64,000 bases of DNA, taken from NCBI RefSeq assembly GCF_024385575.1, contig NZ_JANFMV010000001.1, positions 2,695,681 to 2,759,680 on the forward strand. Reading direction: 5' to 3'. Shown in pieces: positions 8,855 to 17,294 of the stretch. A program made the position numbers and the translations under genes. The notes beneath the pieces are model-generated. The model saw nothing but the letters and a program-made list of their open reading frames with translations. It did not search any database and had not been told where the DNA came from. This DNA is from Rhizobium sp. NRK18. Its GTDB lineage: Bacteria > Pseudomonadota > Alphaproteobacteria > Rhizobiales > Rhizobiaceae. Within the stretch, counting starts at the first letter, position 1, and each line of letters starts with the position of its first letter.

Positions 8855-10330
8855 ATGACCGAGCTGAAGCTCTACAACACGCTGACACGGGAAAAGACGG
8901 TCTTTCAGCCGATCGATCCGGATAATGTCCGCATGTATGTCTGCGGCCCGACGGTCTATGACTTTGCCCATATCGGCAATGCGCGCCCGGTCATCGTCTT
9001 CGACGTGCTCTACCGGCTGCTGCGCCATGTCTATGGTGCCGACCACGTCACCTATGTCCGCAACATCACCGACGTCGACGACAAGATCAACGCGCGGGCA
9101 CTGCGCGACCATCCGAACCTGCCTCTGAACGAGGCAATCCGGCTGGTGACGGAGAAGACGGAAACGCAGTTCCTCGATGACGTGAACGCGCTCGGCACGC
9201 TGGAGCCGACCGTGCAGCCGCGGGCGACCGACAACATCACCCAGATGGTGGCGATCATCCAATCGCTACTCGACAAGGGCCACGCCTATGTGGCGGAGGG
9301 ATCGGAAGGCCGGGAGGTACTGTTCGAGGTGCGCTCCATGGCCGATTACGGCCAGCTTTCGAAGCGCAATCTCGACGACCAGCAGGCCGGCGCCCGCATC
9401 GCCGTCGAGGCGCACAAGAGAAATCCGGCCGACTTCGTGCTCTGGAAGCAATCGGCTAACACCGAGCCCGGCTGGCATGCCGACTTCACGGTCGATGGCA
9501 CGACGACCGACATTTACGGTCGTCCCGGCTGGCATATCGAATGCTCGGCGATGAGTGGCCGCTATCTCGGCGACACGTTCGACATTCACGGCGGCGGGCT
9601 CGACCTGATCTTCCCGCACCACGAGAACGAGATCGCCCAGTCGCGCTGCGCCCATGGCACGCATGTGATGGCGAATGTCTGGATGCACAACGGCTTCCTG
9701 CAGGTCGAAGGTCGCAAGATGTCGAAGTCGGAGGGCAATTTCGTCACCATTCACGAGCTGCTGGCGACAGAAAAATTCGGCGGCCGCACGTGGCCGGGCG
9801 AAGTGCTGCGGCTTGCCATGCTGATGACGCACTACCGCCAGCCGATCGACTTTTCTGTAAAGAGGCTGATTGAAGCCGAAAACATCCTTCAGACTTGGGC
9901 TGACATAAAGAAGATTGCCTCTGATCATGACTGGATGGCGCTAGCAAATCGTTTGGTTGATCCGATTGTCACAGATGAATTCATCTCGACGCTTGCCGAT
10001 GACTTAAACACCGCAGGTGCGATAGCCTATGTGCAAGCGGAAGCGAAGAAAGCCCATAAGGGCGACGCTGATGCAGCGTTCAACGTACTAAACAGCTTCA
10101 TATTTCTCGGCTTTGAACTGGAAGATTTCTTCGCGAGTGCGGATGTCGAAGCCTTTGAGCAAATTCTCATTAGAGAGAAGATTTTAGAGCGCCTCGAGCT
10201 GATCAAGGCGAAAAACTGGGGCGAGGCCGACAAGATCCGCGATGATCTGCTGGCGAAGGGCATCCAGCTGAAGGACGGCAAGGACCCGGAGACCGGCGAA
10301 CGGGTGACGACGTGGGAGGTCAAGCGGTGA
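8855..10330 (+). CDS. cysS: cysteinyl-tRNA synthetase
   Basis: Class I aminoacyl-tRNA synthetase charging tRNA-Cys, 491 aa. The zinc ligand Cys30 and the HIGH-type motif HIGN are at 39-42, a zinc-site HHEN follows GGGLDLIFP, and KMSKS is at about 288-292. The C-terminal DALR/anticodon-binding region completes the protein. From about residue 333 to 447 (nt about 9850-10200) the DNA is visibly AT-richer than the flanks and uses TTA, ATA and AGA codons that are scarce elsewhere in the window. The reading frame and protein length are nevertheless normal. This looks like a replaced or relaxed segment rather than decay. The RBS GGAG lies upstream of ATG 8855. Confidence 0.95.
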   Translation: MTELKLYNTLTREKTVFQPIDPDNVRMYVCGPTVYDFAHIGNARPVIVFDVLYRLLRHVYGADHVTYVRNITDVDDKINARALRDHPNLPLNEAIRLVTEKTETQFLDDVNALGTLEPTVQPRATDNITQMVAIIQSLLDKGHAYVAEGSEGREVLFEVRSMADYGQLSKRNLDDQQAGARIAVEAHKRNPADFVLWKQSANTEPGWHADFTVDGTTTDIYGRPGWHIECSAMSGRYLGDTFDIHGGGLDLIFPHHENEIAQSRCAHGTHVMANVWMHNGFLQVEGRKMSKSEGNFVTIHELLATEKFGGRTWPGEVLRLAMLMTHYRQPIDFSVKRLIEAENILQTWADIKKIASDHDWMALANRLVDPIVTDEFISTLADDLNTAGAIAYVQAEAKKAHKGDADAAFNVLNSFIFLGFELEDFFASADVEAFEQILIREKILERLELIKAKNWGEADKIRDDLLAKGIQLKDGKDPETGERVTTWEVKR

Positions 10331-10337
10331 CGATATC

Positions 10338-10567
10338 CACCCCCCTCTGTCACTTCGTGACATCTCCCCCACAAGGGGGGAGATCGAGGGTGCGCGAGAT
10401 CAACCGTCCACACTCCGACTTCCGCAGCTCTCGCCACAGGGTTGCATCTGCAGCAAGAATTCGTTCCTATTCTCATCCGGTCAACATTTGCGGCGATGCG
10501 CTGAGGTTCGCCGGCGTCCAATCTCCCCCCTTGTGGGGGAGATGTCCCGAAGGGACAGAGGGGGGTG
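10338..10567. repeat. palindromic repeat element with ~47-bp inverted arms
   Basis: The left arm (10338-10384) begins CACCCCCCTCTGTCAC and contains CATCTCCCCCAC. The right arm (10521-10567) is its near-perfect reverse complement, ending in GACAGAGGGGGGTG. The roughly 136-bp centre shows no coding signal. The element fills the space between cysS (8 bp away) and the DUF559 start (2 bp away), so its G-rich end sits where a ribosome-binding site would be. Related arms recur at 11641-11684. Such GC-rich short palindromic elements are common between genes in rhizobia. Confidence 0.8.
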
Positions 10568-10569
10568 AC

Positions 10570-10938
10570 ATGCCGCACGGTAGAGTGCCACCAAAGTTAC
10601 GTGCCAATGCACGCCGCATGCGGAAGGCCATGACCGACGCGGAACTTAAGCTCTGGAATGAATTGCGGGCGCATCGCCTGATGGGTCTTGGCTTTCGACG
10701 ACAGATGCCGGTCGTGGGCTATATCGCCGACTTCGCCTGCCCGGAATATCGCCTCATCGTCGAAGTGGACGGCTCTCAGCATGGCCACGGTCAAACTGCC
10801 CAGGCCGATCTGGATAGAACCGCAGCCCTTGAACGCGCGGGCTGGCGGGTTCTTCGTTTCTGGAATCATGACATCCACTGCGACGTCGACGGTGTCTGCA
10901 CCCACATCCTGCGCGCCATCGGAAAGGATCGGGAATGA
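10570..10938 (+). CDS. DUF559 (restriction-endonuclease-like fold) protein
   Basis: 122-aa protein matching the DUF559 family, which is related to very-short-patch-repair endonucleases. The visible core is the N-terminal LRANARRMRKAMTDAELKLW helix, then FRRQMPVVGYIADFAC and LIVEVDGSQH, whose D and E-x-D residues fit a PD-(D/E)XK active site. The RVLRFWNHD strand follows. The biological role of the family is not established. ATG 10570 is preceded only by the G-rich end of the palindromic repeat, which would act as the ribosome-binding site. The stop overlaps the start of the next gene (ATGA). Confidence 0.82.
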   Translation: MPHGRVPPKLRANARRMRKAMTDAELKLWNELRAHRLMGLGFRRQMPVVGYIADFACPEYRLIVEVDGSQHGHGQTAQADLDRTAALERAGWRVLRFWNHDIHCDVDGVCTHILRAIGKDRE

Positions 10939-11411
10939 CCATTCACACCGGCGGATGCCAGTGCGGCGCGGTGCGGTTTCGCGTCGAAGGGGATTTGAGC
11001 GACTCGTCGATCTGCCACTGTCGCATGTGCCAGAAGGCATTCGGCGCCTATTACGCGCCGCTGGTCTCGAGCCGCAAGGCGGTGCTGACATGGACGCGCG
11101 GGGCGCCGAAGACGTTCCAATCCTCGAATTTCGTTCAACGCGGCTTCTGCGCCGATTGCGGCACGCCGCTGACCTATGAGGCGCCGGACGGCGTGGCGCT
11201 GGCGGCCGGCGCATTCGACGACCCGGCCGCCCTGCCCCCGACAAAACAGTTCGGCATCGAGGCCAAGCTGCCCTTTGCCGACAGCCTGCACCTGCTGCCC
11301 GGTCATCCGACCGAGGACGATCTCGAGGATGCCCCCTTCCTCGCCGATCTCGTCTCCTACCAGCACCCGGACCACGACACCGACCACTGGCCGCCGGAGG
11401 ATCAGGCATGA
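10935..11411 (+). CDS. GFA/CENP-V family zinc protein, paralogue 1
   Basis: 158-aa member of the glutathione-dependent formaldehyde-activating (GFA, Mss4-like beta-tent) family. Zinc-ligand Cys motifs are visible as GGCQCGAVRF, CHCRMCQKAFG and GFCADCGTPL. The family includes Gfa, which condenses formaldehyde with glutathione, but most members lack a proven activity, so only the fold is asserted. The C-terminus ends in a Tyr-Gln-His-Pro-Asp-His-Asp-Thr pattern shared with the next two paralogues. It is coupled by ATGA overlaps to DUF559 upstream and to the 39-aa ORF downstream. Confidence 0.88.
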   Translation: MTIHTGGCQCGAVRFRVEGDLSDSSICHCRMCQKAFGAYYAPLVSSRKAVLTWTRGAPKTFQSSNFVQRGFCADCGTPLTYEAPDGVALAAGAFDDPAALPPTKQFGIEAKLPFADSLHLLPGHPTEDDLEDAPFLADLVSYQHPDHDTDHWPPEDQA

Positions 11412-11527
11412 CGGAGAAGAACCCGAACACGCAAATGCCGAAATGGATGGTCTACGGGATCATCGGCAAGGTCGTCTTCATCGTCGTCGTGCTGATCGCA
11501 CTCTTGATCTATGCGGGGGTGATCTGA
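11408..11527 (+). CDS. 39-aa single-pass membrane peptide
   Basis: Frame starting MTEKNPNTQMPKWMVYG, followed by one long hydrophobic helix (VVFIVVVLIALLIYAGVI) running to the C-terminus. Its start overlaps the GFA stop (ATGA), and its stop TGA overlaps the next ATG, so it is placed as a translationally coupled operon member. Function unknown. The strong hydrophobic profile and exact coupling make it more likely real than chance. Confidence 0.6.
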   Translation: MTEKNPNTQMPKWMVYGIIGKVVFIVVVLIALLIYAGVI

Positions 11528-11742
11528 TGGCGAACGATACAGTATTGAAACGTTCACCCCTCCCCAACCCCTCCCCACAAGTGGGAGGGGCTGACCCAGC
11601 CGCCATTGCTGCGATCGAGGCAAAAGCCTTCCGCGCGCTTTCTCCCCCCCTGTGGGGGAGATGGCCGGCAGGCCAGAGGGGGCCTTTGCTCGAATGCCAT
11701 AAACTCCTCGACAAATCCAACCGCCAAGGAGACGCACAATGA
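11527..11742 (+). CDS. 71-aa open frame running through a repeat (coupling ORF or pseudo-ORF)
   Basis: The frame starts at an ATG overlapping the preceding TGA (TGATG) and ends at a TGA overlapping the ATG of the next GFA gene (ATGA). Most of its length lies in repeat DNA: the product is Pro/Gly/Arg-rich (LKRSPLPNPSPQVGG) with no recognisable domain. Probably not a functional protein, but the uninterrupted frame could let ribosomes travel across the inserted repeat and keep the downstream genes coupled. Confidence 0.3.
   Translation: MANDTVLKRSPLPNPSPQVGGADPAAIAAIEAKAFRALSPPLWGRWPAGQRGPLLECHKLLDKSNRQGDAQ
11568..11684. repeat. two palindromic repeat modules inside the GFA operon
   Basis: CCCCTCCC (11568-11575) and GGGAGGGG (11583-11590) form an 8-bp stem. 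A second module at 11641-11684 starts TCTCCCCCCCTGTGGGGGAG, contains GGCCGGCAGGCC, and ends AGAGGGGGCC. It closely resembles the right arm of the 10338-10567 element. The 71-aa frame reads through the whole region. Confidence 0.7.
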
Positions 11743-12211
11743 CCAACACCACGGACACTCAATCGGGCGGATGCCAGTGCGGGGCGGTGCGGTTTCGGGC
11801 GGGCAAGCTCGGGCGGCCGTCGATCTGTCACTGCCGCATGTGCCAGAAACAGTTCGGCAATTTCTTTGCGGCCTTCGTGACAGCGGATCCGGCGCATGTG
11901 GAATGGACGCGCGGCCAGCCGAGCTGGTTCCGCTCCTCGCGCAAGGTCCATCGCGGTTTCTGCAACAAATGCGGCACGCCGCTCGCCTATCGTTTCGAAG
12001 GCTCGCTGGAACTGGCGATCGGCGCGCTCGATCATCCGGAGCTGTTCGAACCGCTGATCCAGGTCAATCATGCCCATCGCCTGCCCTGGATCGATCATCT
12101 GTTCGACAAGCCCGCCTACAGCACGCCGGCCATGACGGAATTCCATGAAAGCGTCGTCTCCTGGCAGCACCCGGACCACGACACGACCGAATGGCCACCG
12201 GAGGACGAAGC

Positions 12212-12215
<4 letters not shown>
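11739..12215 (+). CDS. GFA/CENP-V family zinc protein, paralogue 2
   Basis: 158-aa GFA-fold protein with the same zinc motifs as its neighbours: GGCQCGAVRF, CHCRMCQKQFG and GFCNKCGTPLAY. It is more divergent in the middle (HVEWTRGQPSWFRSSRK). The C-terminal half carries DHPELFEPLIQVNHAHRLPW, a GFA-typical region. It is coupled to the next paralogue by ATGA. A substrate cannot be assigned, and the tandem triplication suggests specialisation on different small electrophiles or thiol adducts (inference). Confidence 0.88.
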
Positions 12216-13653
<1,438 letters not shown>

Positions 13654-13676
13654 GGCCGCATACGGGAAGACACACC

Positions 13677-15293
13677 ATGACACGCGAAAGACTCTATCTC
13701 TTCGACACGACATTGCGCGACGGCCAGCAGACGCCGGGCGTCGATTTTTCGGTCGAGGACAAGATCGCGATTGCCACCCTGCTGGACGATTTCGGCATCG
13801 ATTACGTCGAGGGCGGCTATCCGGGCGCCAATCCGACCGACACGGAGTTCTTCGCGAAGAAGCGGACGCGGGATGCGGCCTTCGTCGCTTTCGGCATGAC
13901 CAAGCGGGCCGGGGTTTCGACGTCCAACGATCCGGGCCTTGCCGCGCTCATCCAGTCGAAGAGCGACGCCATCTGTTTCGTCGCGAAAAGCTGGGACTAC
14001 CACGTGAAAGTGGCGCTCGGCTGCACCAACGAGGAGAACCTCTCCTCTATCCATGACAGCGTGACGGCTTCGGTCGCCGCCGGCAAGGAGACGATGGTCG
14101 ACTGCGAACACTTCTTCGACGGCTACAAGGCCAATCCGGACTATGCACTTGCCTGCGCGAAGACGGCCTATGAAGCCGGCGCACGCTGGGTCGTGCTCTG
14201 CGACACCAATGGCGGCACGCAGCCCGCCGAAATCCGCGCCATCATCGAGACGGTGATCGCAAGCGGCGTGCCGGGCGCCTCGCTCGGCATCCACGCCCAC
14301 AACGACACCGGCCAGGCGGTCGCCAATTCGCTGGCTGCCGTCGAGGCCGGCGCACGGCAGATCCAGGGAACGCTGAACGGCATCGGCGAACGTTGCGGCA
14401 ACGCCAACCTGATCACCCTCGTACCGACGCTGGTGCTGAAGGACACCTACAGCAGTCGTTTCGAGACCGGCATCGACCGCGAGCGGCTGGAGGGGCTGAC
14501 CAAGCTCTCGCATGCCTTCGACGAACTCTTGAACCGTCAGCCCAACGAGCAGGCGCCCTTCGTCGGCTCGTCGGCGTTTGCCACCAAGGCCGGCATCCAT
14601 GCCTCGGCGCTTCTGAAGGATCCGAAGACCTACGAGCATGTCGAGCCGGAAAGTGTGGGCAACCGCCGGCGGGTGATGGTCTCCGACCAGGGCGGCAAGT
14701 CGAACTTTCTGAACGAATTGAAGAAGCGCGGCATTTCCGTCGGCAAGGGCGATCCGCGTCTCGACGACCTCATCGCCATCGTCAAGGAGCGCGAGGCATC
14801 GGGCTATGCCTATGAGGCGGCGGATGCGAGCTTCGAGCTCCTGGCCCTGCAGACGCTCGGCGCCGTGCCGGAATTCTTCCACACCGAGAGCTTCCGGGTC
14901 ATCGTCGAGCGCCGGTTCGATGCCAATGGCCGCAAGAAGACGGTGTCGGAAGCCGTCGTGAAGATCCTGATCGACGGCGAATACGTCATGTCGGTCGCCG
15001 AAGGCCACGGCCCGGTCAACGCGCTCGACATCGCGCTGCGCAAGGATCTCGGCAAGTATCAGGGCGAAATCGCCGACCTGGAACTGGTGGACTACAAGGT
15101 GCGCATCCTCAATGGCGGCACCGAGGCCATTACCCGCGTCCTGATCGAATCGACGGATGGAACCGGCGCGCGCTGGCGGACCGTCGGCGTATCGGACAAC
15201 ATCATCGACGCGTCCTACGAGGCGCTGCGCGATTCCGTCGTCTACAAGCTGATGAAGAACCGGGAACTCGCCGGCCGCATCGCAGCCGAATAG
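13677..15293 (+). CDS. cimA: (R)-citramalate synthase
   Basis: Condenses acetyl-CoA with pyruvate to citramalate, a threonine-independent route to 2-oxobutyrate and isoleucine. The 538-aa length and the opening YLFDTTLRDGQQTPGVDF (DTTLRDG at about 8-14) match the CimA/IPMS family. HAHNDTGQAVANSLAAV and the GNANL loop complete the DRE-TIM barrel, and the C-terminal LeuA-type allosteric domain is present. I chose ATG 13677 because the protein then begins MTRERLYLFDTTLRDG; the frame is open upstream inside pip. LeuA-type isopropylmalate synthase is an alternative, but the length and end of the barrel fit CimA better. Confidence 0.88.
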   Translation: MTRERLYLFDTTLRDGQQTPGVDFSVEDKIAIATLLDDFGIDYVEGGYPGANPTDTEFFAKKRTRDAAFVAFGMTKRAGVSTSNDPGLAALIQSKSDAICFVAKSWDYHVKVALGCTNEENLSSIHDSVTASVAAGKETMVDCEHFFDGYKANPDYALACAKTAYEAGARWVVLCDTNGGTQPAEIRAIIETVIASGVPGASLGIHAHNDTGQAVANSLAAVEAGARQIQGTLNGIGERCGNANLITLVPTLVLKDTYSSRFETGIDRERLEGLTKLSHAFDELLNRQPNEQAPFVGSSAFATKAGIHASALLKDPKTYEHVEPESVGNRRRVMVSDQGGKSNFLNELKKRGISVGKGDPRLDDLIAIVKEREASGYAYEAADASFELLALQTLGAVPEFFHTESFRVIVERRFDANGRKKTVSEAVVKILIDGEYVMSVAEGHGPVNALDIALRKDLGKYQGEIADLELVDYKVRILNGGTEAITRVLIESTDGTGARWRTVGVSDNIIDASYEALRDSVVYKLMKNRELAGRIAAE

Positions 15294-15334
15294 AAGCCTT
15301 GCCGGCCACCGCCGGCAGCGCTACTCTCGACATC

Positions 15335-15502
15335 ATGGAGCAACCGCAACCGACCGCGCCATCCGCGCACCGCCTGCTTTTGCCCGCCCTCGCGCTCACC
15401 GTGATGGCGGCTCTGTTGGGTGCGGCCTTTTCCGGTTGGCTCGCCTATGGCACCGACATCTTCCTGACGATGGCGGAAAACGGCTTCTCCAACTGCTTCT
15501 GA
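15335..15502 (+). CDS. 55-aa small membrane protein
   Basis: Frame starting MEQPQPTAPSAHRLLLPA with one hydrophobic helix (LALTVMAALLGAAFSGWLAYG) and a short tail ending FSNCF. It lies 41 bp after cimA and 80 bp before rarD on the same strand. The tail (GTDIFLTMAENGFSNCF) is not low-complexity, which supports a real small protein. No weak-to-strong SD pattern settles the start; a TTG at 15299 in frame is an alternative. Confidence 0.55.
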   Translation: MEQPQPTAPSAHRLLLPALALTVMAALLGAAFSGWLAYGTDIFLTMAENGFSNCF

Positions 15503-15582
15503 ACCATCCTTCAATAGTTTGAATTTGTGCATCAGCGGCAGTTCGACTACCGCTCACGCTTCCATTTTCGGGGAGAGACATC

Positions 15583-16527
15583 ATGGCGACCACGGAAGCC
15601 GCAGTGCCGATCAAGGGCGAGGATACGCCGCGCGGTTTTGCCTTCGCGCTGACGGCCTATGTCATGTGGGGTTTTCTTCCCTTCTACATGAAGGCGCTCG
15701 GGCACATTCCGGCAGCCGAAATCATCGCTCACCGCATCGTATGGTCTGTACCGGTCGCCGGGCTGATCCTGGTCGCGCTTCGGCGTACTGCCGATCTCAA
15801 GGCCGCGCTTCGCCAGCCGAAGATGCTGGCCATGGCGCTCCTGACCGCCATCCTGATCAGCATCAACTGGGGCACCTATGTCTGGGCGATCTCGGTCGGA
15901 CGGACGCTCGATACGGCGCTCGGCTACTACATCAACCCGCTTTTCAGCGTGTTTCTCGGCGCGATCGTGCTGAAGGAGAAGCTGACGCCTCTGCAGATCG
16001 CCGCCATCGTCATGGCGGTCTCCGCCGTTGTCGTACTGACCTTCGATTCGGGCGGCCTGCCCTGGGTATCGCTGGTGCTGACCTTCTCCTGGGGCTTCTA
16101 CGCCTTTTTCCGCAAGACGCTGCCGATCGGCCCGAACCAGGGGTTCTTTCTGGAGGTGCTGCTGCTGACGCCGTTTGCGGCCGGTTACCTCATCTACCTC
16201 ACGGCGACAGGCAACAATCATTTCCTGTCGGACGGCCCGTTCGACACCCTGCTTCTCGCGTCCGCGGGTCTGGTGACGGCCGTGCCGCTGGTCATCTACG
16301 CGAACGGCGCCAAGCTGCTGAAGCTGTCGACGATCGGCATCATGCAGTACATAGCGCCGACCATGATCTTCCTGATCGCCGTCTTCGCCTTCGGGGAAGC
16401 CTTCACGCCGGCCAAGGCCATCGCCTTCCCGCTGATCTGGGGTGCGCTGGTCCTCTACACATGGTCGATGCTGCGCCAGTCGCGCATGAAGGTCATCACC
16501 GAACCGACGGTGACGTCAAAGCTTTGA
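15583..16527 (+). CDS. rarD: RarD-type EamA transporter
   Basis: Ten-TM drug/metabolite-transporter-superfamily protein of 314 aa; inner membrane. The N-terminal GFAFALTAYVMWGFLPFYMK and the central NWGTYVWAISVGRTLDTALG are typical of the RarD family (chloramphenicol-sensitivity protein type). A GGGGAGAG SD lies about 7 nt before ATG. The physiological substrate is not known for the family. Its 3' end overlaps the convergent LOG gene by 12 bp. Confidence 0.9.
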   Translation: MATTEAAVPIKGEDTPRGFAFALTAYVMWGFLPFYMKALGHIPAAEIIAHRIVWSVPVAGLILVALRRTADLKAALRQPKMLAMALLTAILISINWGTYVWAISVGRTLDTALGYYINPLFSVFLGAIVLKEKLTPLQIAAIVMAVSAVVVLTFDSGGLPWVSLVLTFSWGFYAFFRKTLPIGPNQGFFLEVLLLTPFAAGYLIYLTATGNNHFLSDGPFDTLLLASAGLVTAVPLVIYANGAKLLKLSTIGIMQYIAPTMIFLIAVFAFGEAFTPAKAIAFPLIWGALVLYTWSMLRQSRMKVITEPTVTSKL

Positions 16528-17139
16528 AATCACCGCCTCGTCGCCGGCGGCCACAGGTGCGCTGGCCGAGGTCCGCTCGATGAGGGCGGGAACGATGTCC
16601 TCGACGTCGCCGATCACCATCGGCTGCACCTTGTGGGCGGTATGGATGAAGCCTTCCGCGCGCATGTGGCCGATCAGTTCCAGCATCGGGTCCCAGAAGC
16701 CGTTGATGTTGGCGAGAACCATCGGCTTTTCATGACGGCCGAGCTGGCCCCAGGTCATGATCTCGACGATCTCCTCCAGCGTGCCGATCCCGCCCGGAAG
16801 GGTCACGAAGGCGTCCGACTGCTCGAACATGCGGTGCTTGCGCTCGTGCATGTCCTTGGTGACGATCAGATCGTTCAGCTGGCCGAGGGAATGCCTCGTG
16901 GCCTCCATGTCGATCAGGAATTCGGGTATGATGCCCGTCACCTTGCCGCCGTTGGAAAGCACGCCGCTGGCAACGGCGCCCATGATGCCCTTGGTGCCGC
17001 CGCCATAGACGAGACGGATGTCGTTTTCGGCCATGGCGCGGCCAAGTTTGCGGGCTGCCTCGACATAGGCGGAATCGCGTCCCGGCTGGGAGCCGCAATA
17101 GACGCAGATGGATCGAATCGAAGGTTTGTTCTGGCTCAT
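16516..17139 (-). CDS. LOG family protein (TIGR00730 Rossmann-fold; nucleotide 5'-monophosphate phosphoribohydrolase)
   Basis: 207-aa protein with the two LOG signatures: YGGGTKGIMGAVA near 44-56, and PGGIGTLEE near 113-121. LOG enzymes release a base from cytokinin riboside 5'-monophosphates, or cleave AMP-type nucleotides. In plant-associated bacteria they can contribute to cytokinin production, but housekeeping nucleotide salvage is equally likely here, and older annotations call the family lysine decarboxylase wrongly. It is divergent from the LysM gene with 155 bp between starts. Confidence 0.9.
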   Translation of the reverse strand: MSQNKPSIRSICVYCGSQPGRDSAYVEAARKLGRAMAENDIRLVYGGGTKGIMGAVASGVLSNGGKVTGIIPEFLIDMEATRHSLGQLNDLIVTKDMHERKHRMFEQSDAFVTLPGGIGTLEEIVEIMTWGQLGRHEKPMVLANINGFWDPMLELIGHMRAEGFIHTAHKVQPMVIGDVEDIVPALIERTSASAPVAAGDEAVISKL

Positions 17140-17294
17140 GGGATGAAGGAACTATGAGGCGGCGGGGCAGTCAAGAAAATAGAAGGAAAACTTCCAATGC
17201 CCGTTTGCGCGCCCGTGATGAATACTTGTGCGACGCGGAATAAGAGGCTAGCAATTTCCTTGGCGGAAGGGGGATTTCCGCGCGGAGACGAATT

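Noticed and set aside
11241..11411. Frameshift or decay in the first GFA paralogue
   Set aside because: Frame and zinc motifs are intact and the end matches the other paralogues.
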